Assembly: GCF_000170955.2 (NCBI RefSeq)
Contig: NZ_ABCY02000001.1
Coordinates: 550,193-614,192 of the forward strand
Direction: 5' to 3'
Length of the DNA: 64,000 bases
From: Borreliella valaisiana VS116
Lineage (GTDB): Bacteria > Spirochaetota > Spirochaetia > Borreliales > Borreliaceae
Part shown: one piece after another, positions 55,991 through 64,000 of the stretch
Layout of the letters: each line of letters starts with the position of its first letter
Position numbering within the stretch: position 1 is the stretch's first letter
Translations under genes and position numbers: made by a program
Notes under the pieces: generated by a model
What the model was told of the DNA's origin: nothing
What the model saw: the letters and a program-made list of their open reading frames with translations, nothing else
The model's database searches: none

Positions 55991-58165
55991 TTAACAAACT
56001 ATTCCGTTTGGAATATCTTTAGATAGGATTTTGTTCTTAGAATGTTCAAATATTAAGTTTATTCCGTTTATTTTAAGCTCTCCATTTTCTGTTACTATAT
56101 TAGCTTTTGAGAATTTATTTATGTCAATTTTAGGTGGACAGATAAGATCTTGATTTTGATCGGTTTCAAGTATTATTCTCTCTCCAACAATGGGATTTTG
56201 GATTGAATCTTCTACAATGATAACTTTAAAATTTTTGTTTTTGTCCTCAGCTGCTATTAGCATCCCTTCAGATTTTATTCCTCTAAACTTTGCAGGCTTT
56301 AAATTGTCTACTATTATTATATGTTTTCCTAAAAGCTCTTCTTCTTTGTAATGTCCTTCAAGGCTGCTAACTATTTGTTTATCCTCATTAGCTCCGCCAT
56401 CTACTTTTAATATGAATAAGTTTTTAGCCTCAGGATTTCTTTCTATTTTATTTATTTTCACAACTTTTAAGAGCACTTTTTCTCTAAATAAATTTTCTGG
56501 TTGTTCTTTTTCTTGCATATTTTTTTCTCCTGAATATTTTTGCTTTAAATCGTTGATTTTTTTTTGCTCTAGTTTATTGAACAATATCTCTGTGGATTCA
56601 ATTTTTTTAATTCCCGATTTAGTTCCAAGAATTTTGGTAGAAAATTGATAACTGTTGCCCAAGAATTTTTGTATCTTTTTGCTTGTTTCGGGAATAAATG
56701 GCATCATTAAAATAGATAAGTCTCTGATTAGGTATATTAAGTTTAAGATTAGCTCTTTTGTTTCTTGTGGAAAGCTGTCTTTTCTTTTCCAAGGTTCGTT
56801 ATCTTGAAATATTTTGTTTCCAAGGGATGAAATTTTAAGTATTTCTTTGAGCGCAGATTTTAATTCTGTCTTTTTAAAAAGATTTAGTATTTTATTATAC
56901 TTTGGTGTTATTTGTTTCCAAAATTTATTTTGTATTTCTATTGGTTCTACAACATCTCCAAAGAATTTTTTTTGGAATGTTAACACTCTGTTTACAAGGT
57001 TTGAAAAATTATCAATAAGTTCTGTATTTACTCTTTCCATAAAATCTTGCCACATAAATTGAAAATCAGATTTTTCAGGTCTGTTATAGTAGATATAAAA
57101 TCGCCAAACATCAGAAGGGATTCCTGTGGTAATAGCATCGTTTCCAAAAATTCCTGTTCCTTCCGATTTTGAAAATTTAAGATTTTCGTAATTTAAGTAC
57201 TCGCTTGATGAGAGCTGATTTAATATTGTCCAATTTTCTTTACTTCCAATTTCTATGCAGGGGAATATAATTGTATGAAATAATATATTGTCTTTTCCAA
57301 TAAATTGTACAAGATTTACTTGTTCATTATTTTTCCACCAAGATTTCCAATTTTTGACAATGTTTTTGGTAATTGAGATATATCCTATTGGGGCATCAAA
57401 CCATACATAAAATACTTTATTTTCATAACCTTTTTTAGGCACAGGAATTCCCCATTTTAGATCTCTTGTAATTGCTCTTTCTTTAAGACCATCTCTTAAA
57501 AAAGAGTTTGTCATATTAAGGGCATTGGTATTCCAATTCTTGCTAGTATTTGGATTTTTTATCCATTTTTCAAGTTTTGTTTTTATTTTAGGAAGATCTA
57601 TATAAAGATGATTGGTTTTTTTCAAAATAGGTTTGTTTTTACAAATTATGCATTTTGGATTTATTAGGTCTATTGGATTTAAAAGCTTAGAACAGTTGTC
57701 GCATTGATCTCCTTTAGCTATACTTTGGCACTCTGGGCATTCTCCTATTACATATCTATCAGCTAAGAATATTGAGTCTTTGTTGCAAAAAAACTGTTCA
57801 GTTTCTCGCTCTTTTATATAACCATTTTTTTCTAATTTTAGGAAAAAATTTTGTACAATCTCTTGGTGGTGCTTATTGGTTGTACGACCGAAGATATCAA
57901 AGTCGATATTGAACCATTTGTAAATTGATTTATGTATTTCATAATATTTATTGCAAAGTTCTAAAGGGGTAGTTTTTTCAATTAAGGCTTTAGTTTCTGT
58001 GGCTGTTCCATATTCATCTGTCCCACAGATATAAAGAGTTTCAATTCCTGACATTTTTGAATATCTTGCAAAAGCATCGGCTGATAATACTTGTACTAAA
58101 TTTCCAAGATGAGGAATGTTGTTAACATAGGGTAGAGCAGCTGTTACCAGATTCATTTTTTTCAT
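55991..58165 (-). CDS. metG: Methionyl-tRNA synthetase
   Basis: 724 residues. The class I signature is [14 protein letters not shown] (HLGN), and KFSKSEG stands for KMSKS. The zinc region has two Cys pairs sets (CPEC...CDNC and CIIC). The anticodon domain follows, and at the C-terminus comes a tRNA-binding OB domain ([20 protein letters not shown]) that usually forms dimers. About 60 extra residues follow the OB fold. It charges tRNA-Met. GAGGGG precedes the ATG. Confidence 0.96.
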   Translation of the reverse strand: MKKMNLVTAALPYVNNIPHLGNLVQVLSADAFARYSKMSGIETLYICGTDEYGTATETKALIEKTTPLELCNKYYEIHKSIYKWFNIDFDIFGRTTNKHHQEIVQNFFLKLEKNGYIKERETEQFFCNKDSIFLADRYVIGECPECQSIAKGDQCDNCSKLLNPIDLINPKCIICKNKPILKKTNHLYIDLPKIKTKLEKWIKNPNTSKNWNTNALNMTNSFLRDGLKERAITRDLKWGIPVPKKGYENKVFYVWFDAPIGYISITKNIVKNWKSWWKNNEQVNLVQFIGKDNILFHTIIFPCIEIGSKENWTILNQLSSSEYLNYENLKFSKSEGTGIFGNDAITTGIPSDVWRFYIYYNRPEKSDFQFMWQDFMERVNTELIDNFSNLVNRVLTFQKKFFGDVVEPIEIQNKFWKQITPKYNKILNLFKKTELKSALKEILKISSLGNKIFQDNEPWKRKDSFPQETKELILNLIYLIRDLSILMMPFIPETSKKIQKFLGNSYQFSTKILGTKSGIKKIESTEILFNKLEQKKINDLKQKYSGEKNMQEKEQPENLFREKVLLKVVKINKIERNPEAKNLFILKVDGGANEDKQIVSSLEGHYKEEELLGKHIIIVDNLKPAKFRGIKSEGMLIAAEDKNKNFKVIIVEDSIQNPIVGERIILETDQNQDLICPPKIDINKFSKANIVTENGELKINGINLIFEHSKNKILSKDIPNGIVC

Positions 58166-58323
58166 TCAATTTCCCCTCTTTTGAGTAAGCTATTAATATT
58201 GTAATACGGATAGGATAGTTTTTTTCAATACCTTTTATAAAAATTCTTTTAAAATTAACCCATTTTTGATTTTTTCTGTAAAAAATGATATAAATGTTTT
58301 TTATATTATAGGGGTGTGAGTTT

Positions 58324-59121
58324 ATGAATCATTTTATTATAAGATTTTTTCTTTTTTTATTAGTTTTTTCAAACGGCTATGTTGCTTTTTCTAAGAACAT
58401 AAATGTTTTAATAGTAACTGCTATGGACTCTGAATTTGAGCAGATAAATAAGCTTATGTCTAATAAGGAAGAAATAGTTCTTAAGGAGTATGGTCTTAAT
58501 AAAAAGGTTTTAAAGGGAAAGTTGTCTAATCGCAATGTTATGGTTATTGTTTGTGGGGTTGGCAAGGTTAATGCGGGTGTGTTTACTAGTTATCTTTTGT
58601 CAAAATACAATATAAGTCATGTGATTAATTCTGGAATTGCTGGGGGTGTTGTTAGTGATAAATACAAAGATATTAAAGTAGGGGATGTAGTAGTGTCTTC
58701 AGAGGTTGCATATCATGATGTTGATTTGACTAAGTTTGGACACAAGGTGGGTCAGCTTGGAGAGGGATTGCCCCAAAAATTTGTTGCCAATAAGAATTTG
58801 GTTAATAAGGCTAAAGAGGCCGTTAAATCCAAGATTAAAGGTTCTAATACATATTCAGGATTAATAGTCTCAGGAGATCAGTTTATTGGCCCAACTTATA
58901 TGAATAAAATTATAGAAAACTTTAAAGATGTAATAGCTGTGGAGATGGTAGGTGCGGCAATAGGGCATGTTTCTTATATGTTTAATGTACCTTTTATAGT
59001 GATTAGGTCCATATCTGACATTATAAATAAAGAAGGAAATGAAGTTGAATATAATAAATTTTTAAAATTAGCTGCCTTTAATTCAGCTAAAGTTGTACAA
59101 GAAATTTTAAGGATTCTTTAA
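58324..59121 (+). CDS. Exported MTA/SAH nucleosidase (Pfs-2/Bgp)
   Basis: 265 residues with an N-terminal export signal (to about Ala21), unusual for this cytosolic enzyme family but known for the Borrelia glycosaminoglycan-binding protein Bgp, which by order this is (BB_0588). Nucleosidase motifs are TAMDSEFE (general-acid Glu37), GVGKVNAG, NSGIAGGV, VSGDQF and RSISD (catalytic Asp). The ribose-binding motif reads VEMVGAA: Val209 stands where the family has Glu (VEMEG/A). It would cleave methylthioadenosine or S-adenosylhomocysteine. GGGGTG lies upstream. Confidence 0.93.
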   Translation: MNHFIIRFFLFLLVFSNGYVAFSKNINVLIVTAMDSEFEQINKLMSNKEEIVLKEYGLNKKVLKGKLSNRNVMVIVCGVGKVNAGVFTSYLLSKYNISHVINSGIAGGVVSDKYKDIKVGDVVVSSEVAYHDVDLTKFGHKVGQLGEGLPQKFVANKNLVNKAKEAVKSKIKGSNTYSGLIVSGDQFIGPTYMNKIIENFKDVIAVEMVGAAIGHVSYMFNVPFIVIRSISDIINKEGNEVEYNKFLKLAAFNSAKVVQEILRIL

Positions 59122-59226
59122 AAAATATTTAATTTTTATAATCGAAAATTATGCGTGAGAGAAGATTTTTTTATTTTAAAAATGTTTTCTACGCATTTGT
59201 AAATTTGTGTTGTTTTTTTTTATAAA

Positions 59227-60264
59227 ATGTTTTGTTTAAAGGATTATATTTTTAAGAGAGCAAAAATATTTGTAAAAGAGAATAAGTTTAATGCCAGTGT
59301 AGTTTATCCCGAAAGTAGTGATTCCAGAGTTTTGAAGGCAGCTGTTATTGTTTTGCAAAAAAATCTTGCAAGCTCAATTATTTTGATAGGTAAAAAGGAT
59401 CCTGTTATTAATTCTTTAAAAGAGTTTTCTAATTGTAATTCTATTTTAGAAAGAATAGAAGTTGTTGATCCTAATTCTTTCCCAGACATTGAAATGTATT
59501 TGGATGAATATTGGAGTTTGCTAAAACTAAAAGGAGTTACTAGAAAGAGTTTAAAAACTCAAGTTTTAGATGAAATTACTTTTGCTATGCTTATGGTAAG
59601 ACTTGGTTATGTCAAGTCTTGTGTTTGTGGTGCTATTTCAACTTCCGCTAAGGTTTTGTCTAATGCTTTGAGAATAATTCCTAAATCTAATGGTGTTAAA
59701 ATCATATCATCTTTTATGATTATGGATACTTTGAATATTGCTCGTAATGTTGATTTTTGTTTTGGACATAATGGAATTTTATTTTTTGCAGATTGTTCTG
59801 TGGTAGTCAATCCCAATTCTTTAGAGCTTGCAGAAATTGCATTGCAAAGTGCTAAATCTTTTAAAGATATTTTAAATGTAAATCCTAAGGTTGCGCTTTT
59901 AAGTTTTTCAACAAAAGGATCTTCTAATGCTAGAGAAACTGAAAAAGTAAAGAGTGCTTTAAATATTGTGAAAAATAAAGAGAGTGATTTGCTTGTTGAT
60001 GGGGAACTTCAACTTGATTCAGCTATAATTAAAAATGTCGCAGAGAAAAAATGCAGAGAATCTTTGGTAGCAGGTTCTGCCAATGTTTTAATATTTCCTA
60101 ATTTAGATGCTGGGAATATTGGTTATAAATTAGTAGAGAGATTTGCTTTTGCTAAGGCCTACGGTCCTTTTTTGCAAGGCTTTTCCAAGCCCATTAGTGA
60201 TCTTTCAAGGGGTTGTTCTGTTGATGAAATTGTATTTGCAAGTGCTTTAATGATAAGTAGTTAA
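59227..60264 (+). CDS. pta: Phosphate acetyltransferase
   Basis: 345 residues, the short single-domain form. Family features: ASVVYPESSDSRVLKAA, VCGAISTSAKVLSNALRI, FFADCSVVVNPNS, VALLSFSTKGS, VDGELQLDSAI and ANVLIFPNLDAGNIGYKL. It interconverts acetyl phosphate and acetyl-CoA, which in Borrelia feeds the mevalonate pathway and sets the acetyl phosphate level. ATG 59227 has no clear ribosome binding site. The end overlaps convergent ksgA by 18 bases. Confidence 0.96.
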   Translation: MFCLKDYIFKRAKIFVKENKFNASVVYPESSDSRVLKAAVIVLQKNLASSIILIGKKDPVINSLKEFSNCNSILERIEVVDPNSFPDIEMYLDEYWSLLKLKGVTRKSLKTQVLDEITFAMLMVRLGYVKSCVCGAISTSAKVLSNALRIIPKSNGVKIISSFMIMDTLNIARNVDFCFGHNGILFFADCSVVVNPNSLELAEIALQSAKSFKDILNVNPKVALLSFSTKGSSNARETEKVKSALNIVKNKESDLLVDGELQLDSAIIKNVAEKKCRESLVAGSANVLIFPNLDAGNIGYKLVERFAFAKAYGPFLQGFSKPISDLSRGCSVDEIVFASALMISS

Positions 60265-61101
60265 AGTGTTAGAAATTTGTATAAATTCTTCAACAGAAAT
60301 GTTTTCAGGTCTTTTGTCTAAATATTCTTTTAAAAAATTTTCTCTTAAAGTATCTTTATTTGCGATGAAATTAATAATAGTGTTTTTCAATTTTTTTCTT
60401 CTATTTGAGAATACAGTTCTAATCAATTTGTTGAATTCTTTAAAATCTTTTATGTTATTTTCTTTAGGAATTAATTTTAGTGTTGTAGACCTAACTTTAG
60501 GTACAGGATAAAAATTGTGTTCTCCTATGTCTATTATTTTAATTACTGTGAAGTGTGATTGTACTAAAACTGTAAATGAAGAATAGTTTTTGCTATTTAT
60601 TTTTGCAGTTATTCTGTCTGCCAATTCTTTTTGTACTGTGAATACCATTTCTTTTAAAAAATTTTCTTCAATTAATTTAGATATTACTTTTGATGCAATG
60701 TTATATGGTAAATTTGAAAATATTTTATCAATATTTTTGTTTTCGTTTGTATATTTTTTTAAAAAATCCCCTTTTATCAGTTTAAAGTTTTTTAATTTTC
60801 CAAATTTTTCATTTAATATTTCTGAATATTTTAAGTCAATTTCAAATGCTGTTAAAAGATTAGTTTTTTTTAATAAAATATCAGTCATTGCGCCAAGACC
60901 TGGACCAATTTCCCAGATTTTTTCATTTTCTTTTATATCTAAGCTTTCTATTATTTTTTGCCTTATGTTTTCATTGATTAGATAGTTTTGTCCCCACAAT
61001 TTTCTTGGAGCTATTTTTCTTTCTTTTAATGTTTGTTTTATGCTAGTTATACTGTTATAGTTAATTTTCATAGATAAAAGAGATAGTAGCATATTATTCA
61101 T
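60247..61101 (-). CDS. ksgA: 16S rRNA dimethyladenosine transferase
   Basis: About 284 residues. GQNYLINENI, the SAM-binding WEIGPGLGAMTDILL, AFEIDLKYSEIL, GDFLKKY and the catalytic SNLPYNIASKVI are all present. It dimethylates two adenines in the 3' hairpin of 16S rRNA during ribosome maturation. Neither ATG 61101 nor the in-frame ATG at 61071 has a clear ribosome binding site; the latter (MKINYNS) is also plausible. It follows the ComEC-like gene closely on the same strand. Confidence 0.95.
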   Translation of the reverse strand: MNNMLLSLLSMKINYNSITSIKQTLKERKIAPRKLWGQNYLINENIRQKIIESLDIKENEKIWEIGPGLGAMTDILLKKTNLLTAFEIDLKYSEILNEKFGKLKNFKLIKGDFLKKYTNENKNIDKIFSNLPYNIASKVISKLIEENFLKEMVFTVQKELADRITAKINSKNYSSFTVLVQSHFTVIKIIDIGEHNFYPVPKVRSTTLKLIPKENNIKDFKEFNKLIRTVFSNRRKKLKNTIINFIANKDTLRENFLKEYLDKRPENISVEEFIQISNTLTTYH

Positions 61102-61122
61102 TATTTGGCAGCTATTTTTAAA

Positions 61123-62379
61123 TTATTTTGAATTTTTTTTAGCTTCGTTATTATAAATAATGCAAGTTATAAGAAGAATACTTAATGTTAAAAATATAGG
61201 TATTTGGTGATGCTTGACTATAAAGAATTTGCTAAAAAATGTTGCTGTAATTTTTATTGTTTGGAATATGTAGGCATTTATAAGGTCAAAGAGAAAAAAT
61301 AAATTTAAGCTTAAAAAGTAAGTTATTAAGCTTAATATTGTTATTGCTAAGAAAATTAATGTTAATGGAATAATTATTAAGTTTGACAATACTGAGATTG
61401 GTGTTAGATCAAAATTGTTAACATAAATTACTGGTGAAGTGAATATTTGAATAAAAAATGTTGTAAGCATTGATGATGTTAACTTGTTAAGATCGTATCT
61501 ATTTTTTAAATAAACTGATGCTGATATCCCTATTGTTGCAAGATAGGAAAGCTGAAATCCTATTGAATTTAGTGTCTCGGGCAATGCGATAGCATTTATT
61601 ATAAAACTAATAGATATACAACTTATTAAATTGATCTTTCCGTAAATTAGTTTATATATTATAAGAGATTCTGTCATTAGAAATGCTCTTAGTGTTGAAG
61701 GTGTAAATCCAGTTAATATTAGATAATTTAATAAAATTATGCTTAGTATCAAGTATTTTAATTTTTCATTTGTGATTATTAAAAGTAAATAGTAAGTTAT
61801 TAAACTTATTAGATAAAAATGTAGTCCAGACACCACTAAAATGTGAGCAATGCCCGCATTTTGAAATAATATTTTTTCATATTTTATTATTTCTGATTTG
61901 ATATTCAAAATTATTGTTTTTGAAAAATGGGAATAACTAGGATTTAATGCAGCAAAAAAATTATTTAAAGTGTTTGTATATTTTTCTCTAAGCTTGGCAA
62001 AAAAGGGTCTTTTAATAAGTTTTATTTTTTGGTTTTCAATTTTAATGATATCTCCGATTTTGTAAATATTTTTAATATTTTTGAAGTTAAATTTGTGTGT
62101 GTTTGCTGTATTGTCAATTACTTCGATAATGGTTTTTGAATCTTTTTTTAAATTCTTAATGTTTATTATTTGATAAACATTTTTTTTTAATGTTTTAAAA
62201 TTTAATCTGGCTTGAAAACTTAATAGCGATATTGTTCAAAAAATAAAACTAATTGCCAAGTGTTTATTATTTTTTATTATAAAAAATAATGCTAATATTG
62301 CATTAAAATAAATCAAATTAAGTTTTAAATAGTATTGAATTGATAAATTAATTGAAATAAAGATAAATATTAAAATCAT
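61123..62379 (-). pseudogene. ComEC-like competence membrane protein, interrupted by in-frame TGA
   Basis: One continuous minus-strand frame runs from ATG 62379 to the stop at 61123 (418 codons), broken only by TGA at 62236-62238. The part before the stop is a membrane segment. After it come a helix, a short OB-like region (KIGDIIKIENQK) and the competence-domain membrane core with GIAHILVVSGLHFYLI and STLRAFLMTESLI. No ATG follows the stop until well inside the core; the first in-frame alternative is TTG 61908. ComEC forms the DNA-uptake channel in other bacteria; the usual metallo-beta-lactamase tail is absent. TGG to TGA would explain the break. Confidence 0.75.
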
Positions 62380-62461
62380 TTATAATATTCCTATTTTTTA
62401 TTTATAAATAATTATTTATTGAATTTTAATTTGTTTTGATTAATCAATCAATAATCATTCA

Positions 62462-62490
62462 TTGACAATTAATAATTATTTACTTACAAT
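62462..62490 (+). promoter_or_regulatory. Strong sigma-70 promoter of the CPBP protease gene
   Basis: TTGACA (62462-62467), exactly 17 bases, then TACAAT (62485-62490). The ATG of the next gene is at 62496, which is where transcription should start, so the message is probably leaderless. No Shine-Dalgarno is present. Confidence 0.75.
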
Positions 62491-62495
62491 ACTTT

Positions 62496-63209
62496 ATGCA
62501 ATTGTTAAAAAATAAATATCCATTCAAGCGAGCTTTGCTTGAACTTTTTTTGGTCTATGTTGTTATTTATCTTGCTTCTCCTTTTGAAAATGTTACTTCA
62601 GAATTTTGGAATGTTAGTAAAAACCATTTTTATTTTTGGATTTCAAGATCTTTTTTAATTATTTTTATAGTTTATTTTTTTAAACTTACCAGTTCTTATG
62701 ATGATTTTAGAGTAGAGTTTTTTATTCCTAAATTTAAATTTATTTTTATTTGGGAATCTATTTTAATTTTTATTAAAACAATATTGGTTGCAATGATATT
62801 CATTTTTTTTCTAGCTTTTTTACTTGAATATTTGTTGCCAGAATCGGTATTTATCTACTATTTTCAAGACAATGTTGGATTTAATTGGAAAATTAGCAGT
62901 AAAATAGCATTTTTTTTAATGATTTTTACCTCTTTTTTTACAGGAGCTTTTGAAGAGTTATTTTATAGGGCTTTTGTTATTACCAAATTTACACAAATGG
63001 GATTTCCTGTTGCAGTTACTGTTTTTCTCAGCAGTATGTTTTTTGCTTATGGGCATTTATATTATGGAATTTTGGGATTTTTGGTTACATTTATATTAGG
63101 AATATTTTTTGCTTTTACTTATTTAAGGTATAAAAATGTATATTATATGATTTTTATACATAGTTTTTATAATATTATTGTTAGTAGTCTATTGCTTTTT
63201 TTGAATTAA
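62496..63209 (+). CDS. CPBP (CAAX/Abi) family intramembrane metalloprotease
   Basis: 237 residues with about six membrane helices. The three motifs of the family are present: EELFYR (Glu-Glu...Arg), FAYGHLYYG (Phe...His) and HSFYN (His...Asn). In other bacteria such proteins process prenylated proteins or peptides, or act in bacteriocin immunity. The start codon lies 5 bases after a near-consensus -10. It is followed 25 bases later by the acyl-CoA synthetase gene. Confidence 0.88.
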   Translation: MQLLKNKYPFKRALLELFLVYVVIYLASPFENVTSEFWNVSKNHFYFWISRSFLIIFIVYFFKLTSSYDDFRVEFFIPKFKFIFIWESILIFIKTILVAMIFIFFLAFLLEYLLPESVFIYYFQDNVGFNWKISSKIAFFLMIFTSFFTGAFEELFYRAFVITKFTQMGFPVAVTVFLSSMFFAYGHLYYGILGFLVTFILGIFFAFTYLRYKNVYYMIFIHSFYNIIVSSLLLFLN

Positions 63210-63234
63210 TTTTAAATTTATTTGAGGGGGATTT

Positions 63235-64000
63235 ATGAGAGATACTATACCTAAGCGTTTTAAAGAGGTAGTGACCCTTTATAGTGAGCTTGATATTTTT
63301 CTATATAAGGAAGGGGAGTCTAAAAGTTTTAAGAAGCAAATATACGCCGATTTTTGGAATGAAGTAAAAAGGGTAGCTTCTGGGCTTTTGCATTATGGCA
63401 TTAAAAGAGGAGAGAAAGTTGTAATTATTTCTGATTCTAGGAGGGAGTGGATAATAATTGATGTTGCTACTTTGGGGTTGGGTTGTGTTGATGTTCCTAG
63501 GGGAAATGATTCTTCTGAGGATGAATTAGCTTATATTATTAACCATTCTGAATCTACTTTTATTTTTGTTGAAAACAATAAACAGCTCCAAAAAGTTTTA
63601 TCCAAAAAACACGATCTTAAATTGGTGAGGTGCATTGTTGTTATTGATGATGATAAATCTTATGAAGAAAAAATGGGGAATATTACTGTATTTTCTTACA
63701 AAAAATTACTAGAACTTGGAGCTGAGTATTTAAAGGCTAATCCAAAATCATTTGATATGGAGATTGAAAAAGGTTCTTCAGAAGATATTGCAACTATAAT
63801 ATATACTTCTGGTACAACGGGTATGCCAAAGGGAGTAATGTTGAGACATGAATCTTTTATTTTTCAATTAGATAGACTTTATGATTATCTTCCAACACTT
63901 AAGCCCGGCAAGATAATGATTTCTATTCTTCCCCTTTGGCATTCTTTTGAGAGGGCTTGTGAATATATAGTTGCTTTAAAAGGCATAGCAATTGCATATT
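63235..64000 (+). CDS. Long-chain acyl-CoA synthetase (N-terminal part, cut by window edge)
   Basis: 255 residues are visible, starting at ATG 63235 after GAGGGGG. The AMP-binding P-loop is YTSGTTGMPKGVMLRHESF (about residue 190), followed by ISILPLWHSFERA, the A4-type motif of long-chain fatty acid CoA ligases. It activates host-derived fatty acids with ATP and CoA; Borrelia cannot make fatty acids, so such enzymes are needed for lipid synthesis. The C-terminal half lies beyond the window. Confidence 0.92.
   Translation, partial: MRDTIPKRFKEVVTLYSELDIFLYKEGESKSFKKQIYADFWNEVKRVASGLLHYGIKRGEKVVIISDSRREWIIIDVATLGLGCVDVPRGNDSSEDELAYIINHSESTFIFVENNKQLQKVLSKKHDLKLVRCIVVIDDDKSYEEKMGNITVFSYKKLLELGAEYLKANPKSFDMEIEKGSSEDIATIIYTSGTTGMPKGVMLRHESFIFQLDRLYDYLPTLKPGKIMISILPLWHSFERACEYIVALKGIAIAY

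Noticed and set aside
61123..61908. Treating the ComEC-like gene as an intact 261-residue gene starting at TTG 61908
   Set aside because: The frame continues upstream with plausible protein sequence to ATG 62379, broken only by one TGA, and TTG 61908 has no ribosome binding site.

Overview
The window is a very AT-rich, densely packed piece of a Borrelia/Borreliella (Lyme-group spirochaete) linear chromosome. I base this on codon use (many TTG and GTG starts), spirochaete-type EF-G, two chemotaxis gene sets, the exported nucleosidase Bgp/Pfs, DUF3996-type envelope proteins and the overall gene order. From memory that order matches B. burgdorferi B31 roughly BB_0538 to BB_0593; locus names below are recollections, not search results. 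No phage, insertion sequence, plasmid-type gene, rRNA or CRISPR array is visible. One tRNA gene is present.

Layout. 1-5.3 kb: partial bactofilin, Bax-inhibitor-like membrane protein, EF-G (all minus), then a KTSC protein, a TPR lipoprotein candidate and a small outer-membrane-like protein (plus). 5.4-8.0 kb: PRPP synthetase and a sugar kinase. 8.0-13.2 kb (minus): a tightly overlapped run cheY-fliS-(flagellar chaperone-like)-polA-coaE-SPOR protein. 13.5-17.0 kb: NAD-dependent DNA ligase facing a large exported coiled-coil protein. 17.3-20.5 kb: three overlapping genes usually called hypothetical, which I read as a three-subunit xanthine-dehydrogenase/CO-dehydrogenase-like complex stripped of most cofactor motifs. 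20.6-23.2 kb: general PTS genes ptsH-ptsI-crr, closed by a strong bidirectional terminator. 23.2-28.4 kb: htpG, gnd and three related small envelope proteins, one being the putative lipase BB0562. 28.6-35.1 kb: chemotaxis cluster cheW-STAS-cheA-cheB-MCP-like-cheY. 35.3-43.5 kb: tRNA-Leu(CAA) tailing an archaeal-type UMP kinase, a glycosyltransferase, an ABC transporter pair, pyrG, two unknown genes and a soluble chemoreceptor. 43.7-49.8 kb: dnaE, yggT, recG. 49.8-58.2 kb: a VanY-type peptidase, two MATE transporters, murD, a FemAB-type transferase and metG. 58.3-64 kb: exported Pfs/Bgp, pta, ksgA, a ComEC-like gene broken by an in-frame TGA, a CPBP protease and the start of an acyl-CoA synthetase.

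How it works together. Most genes are housekeeping for a reduced parasite: DNA replication and repair (polA, ligA, dnaE, recG), translation (fusA, metG, ksgA, tRNA), sugar uptake (PTS), pyrimidine nucleotides (pyrH, pyrG), PRPP, acetate activation (pta), peptidoglycan (murD, FemAB, VanY, SPOR protein, bactofilin) and motility control (two chemotaxis groups). 

The most unusual content is the xanthine-dehydrogenase-like operon. All three ancestral subunits remain as uninterrupted, translationally coupled genes, but only the C-terminal CxxC...CxC cysteine set of the iron-sulphur subunit is kept. Other points of interest are several candidate leaderless promoters (CPBP protease, murD, cheB, ligA), degenerate chemoreceptor modules, a nucleosidase with an altered ribose-binding glutamate, and a possible PD-(D/E)XK-fold protein among the unknowns. 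No gene-free stretch exceeds about 300 bases.
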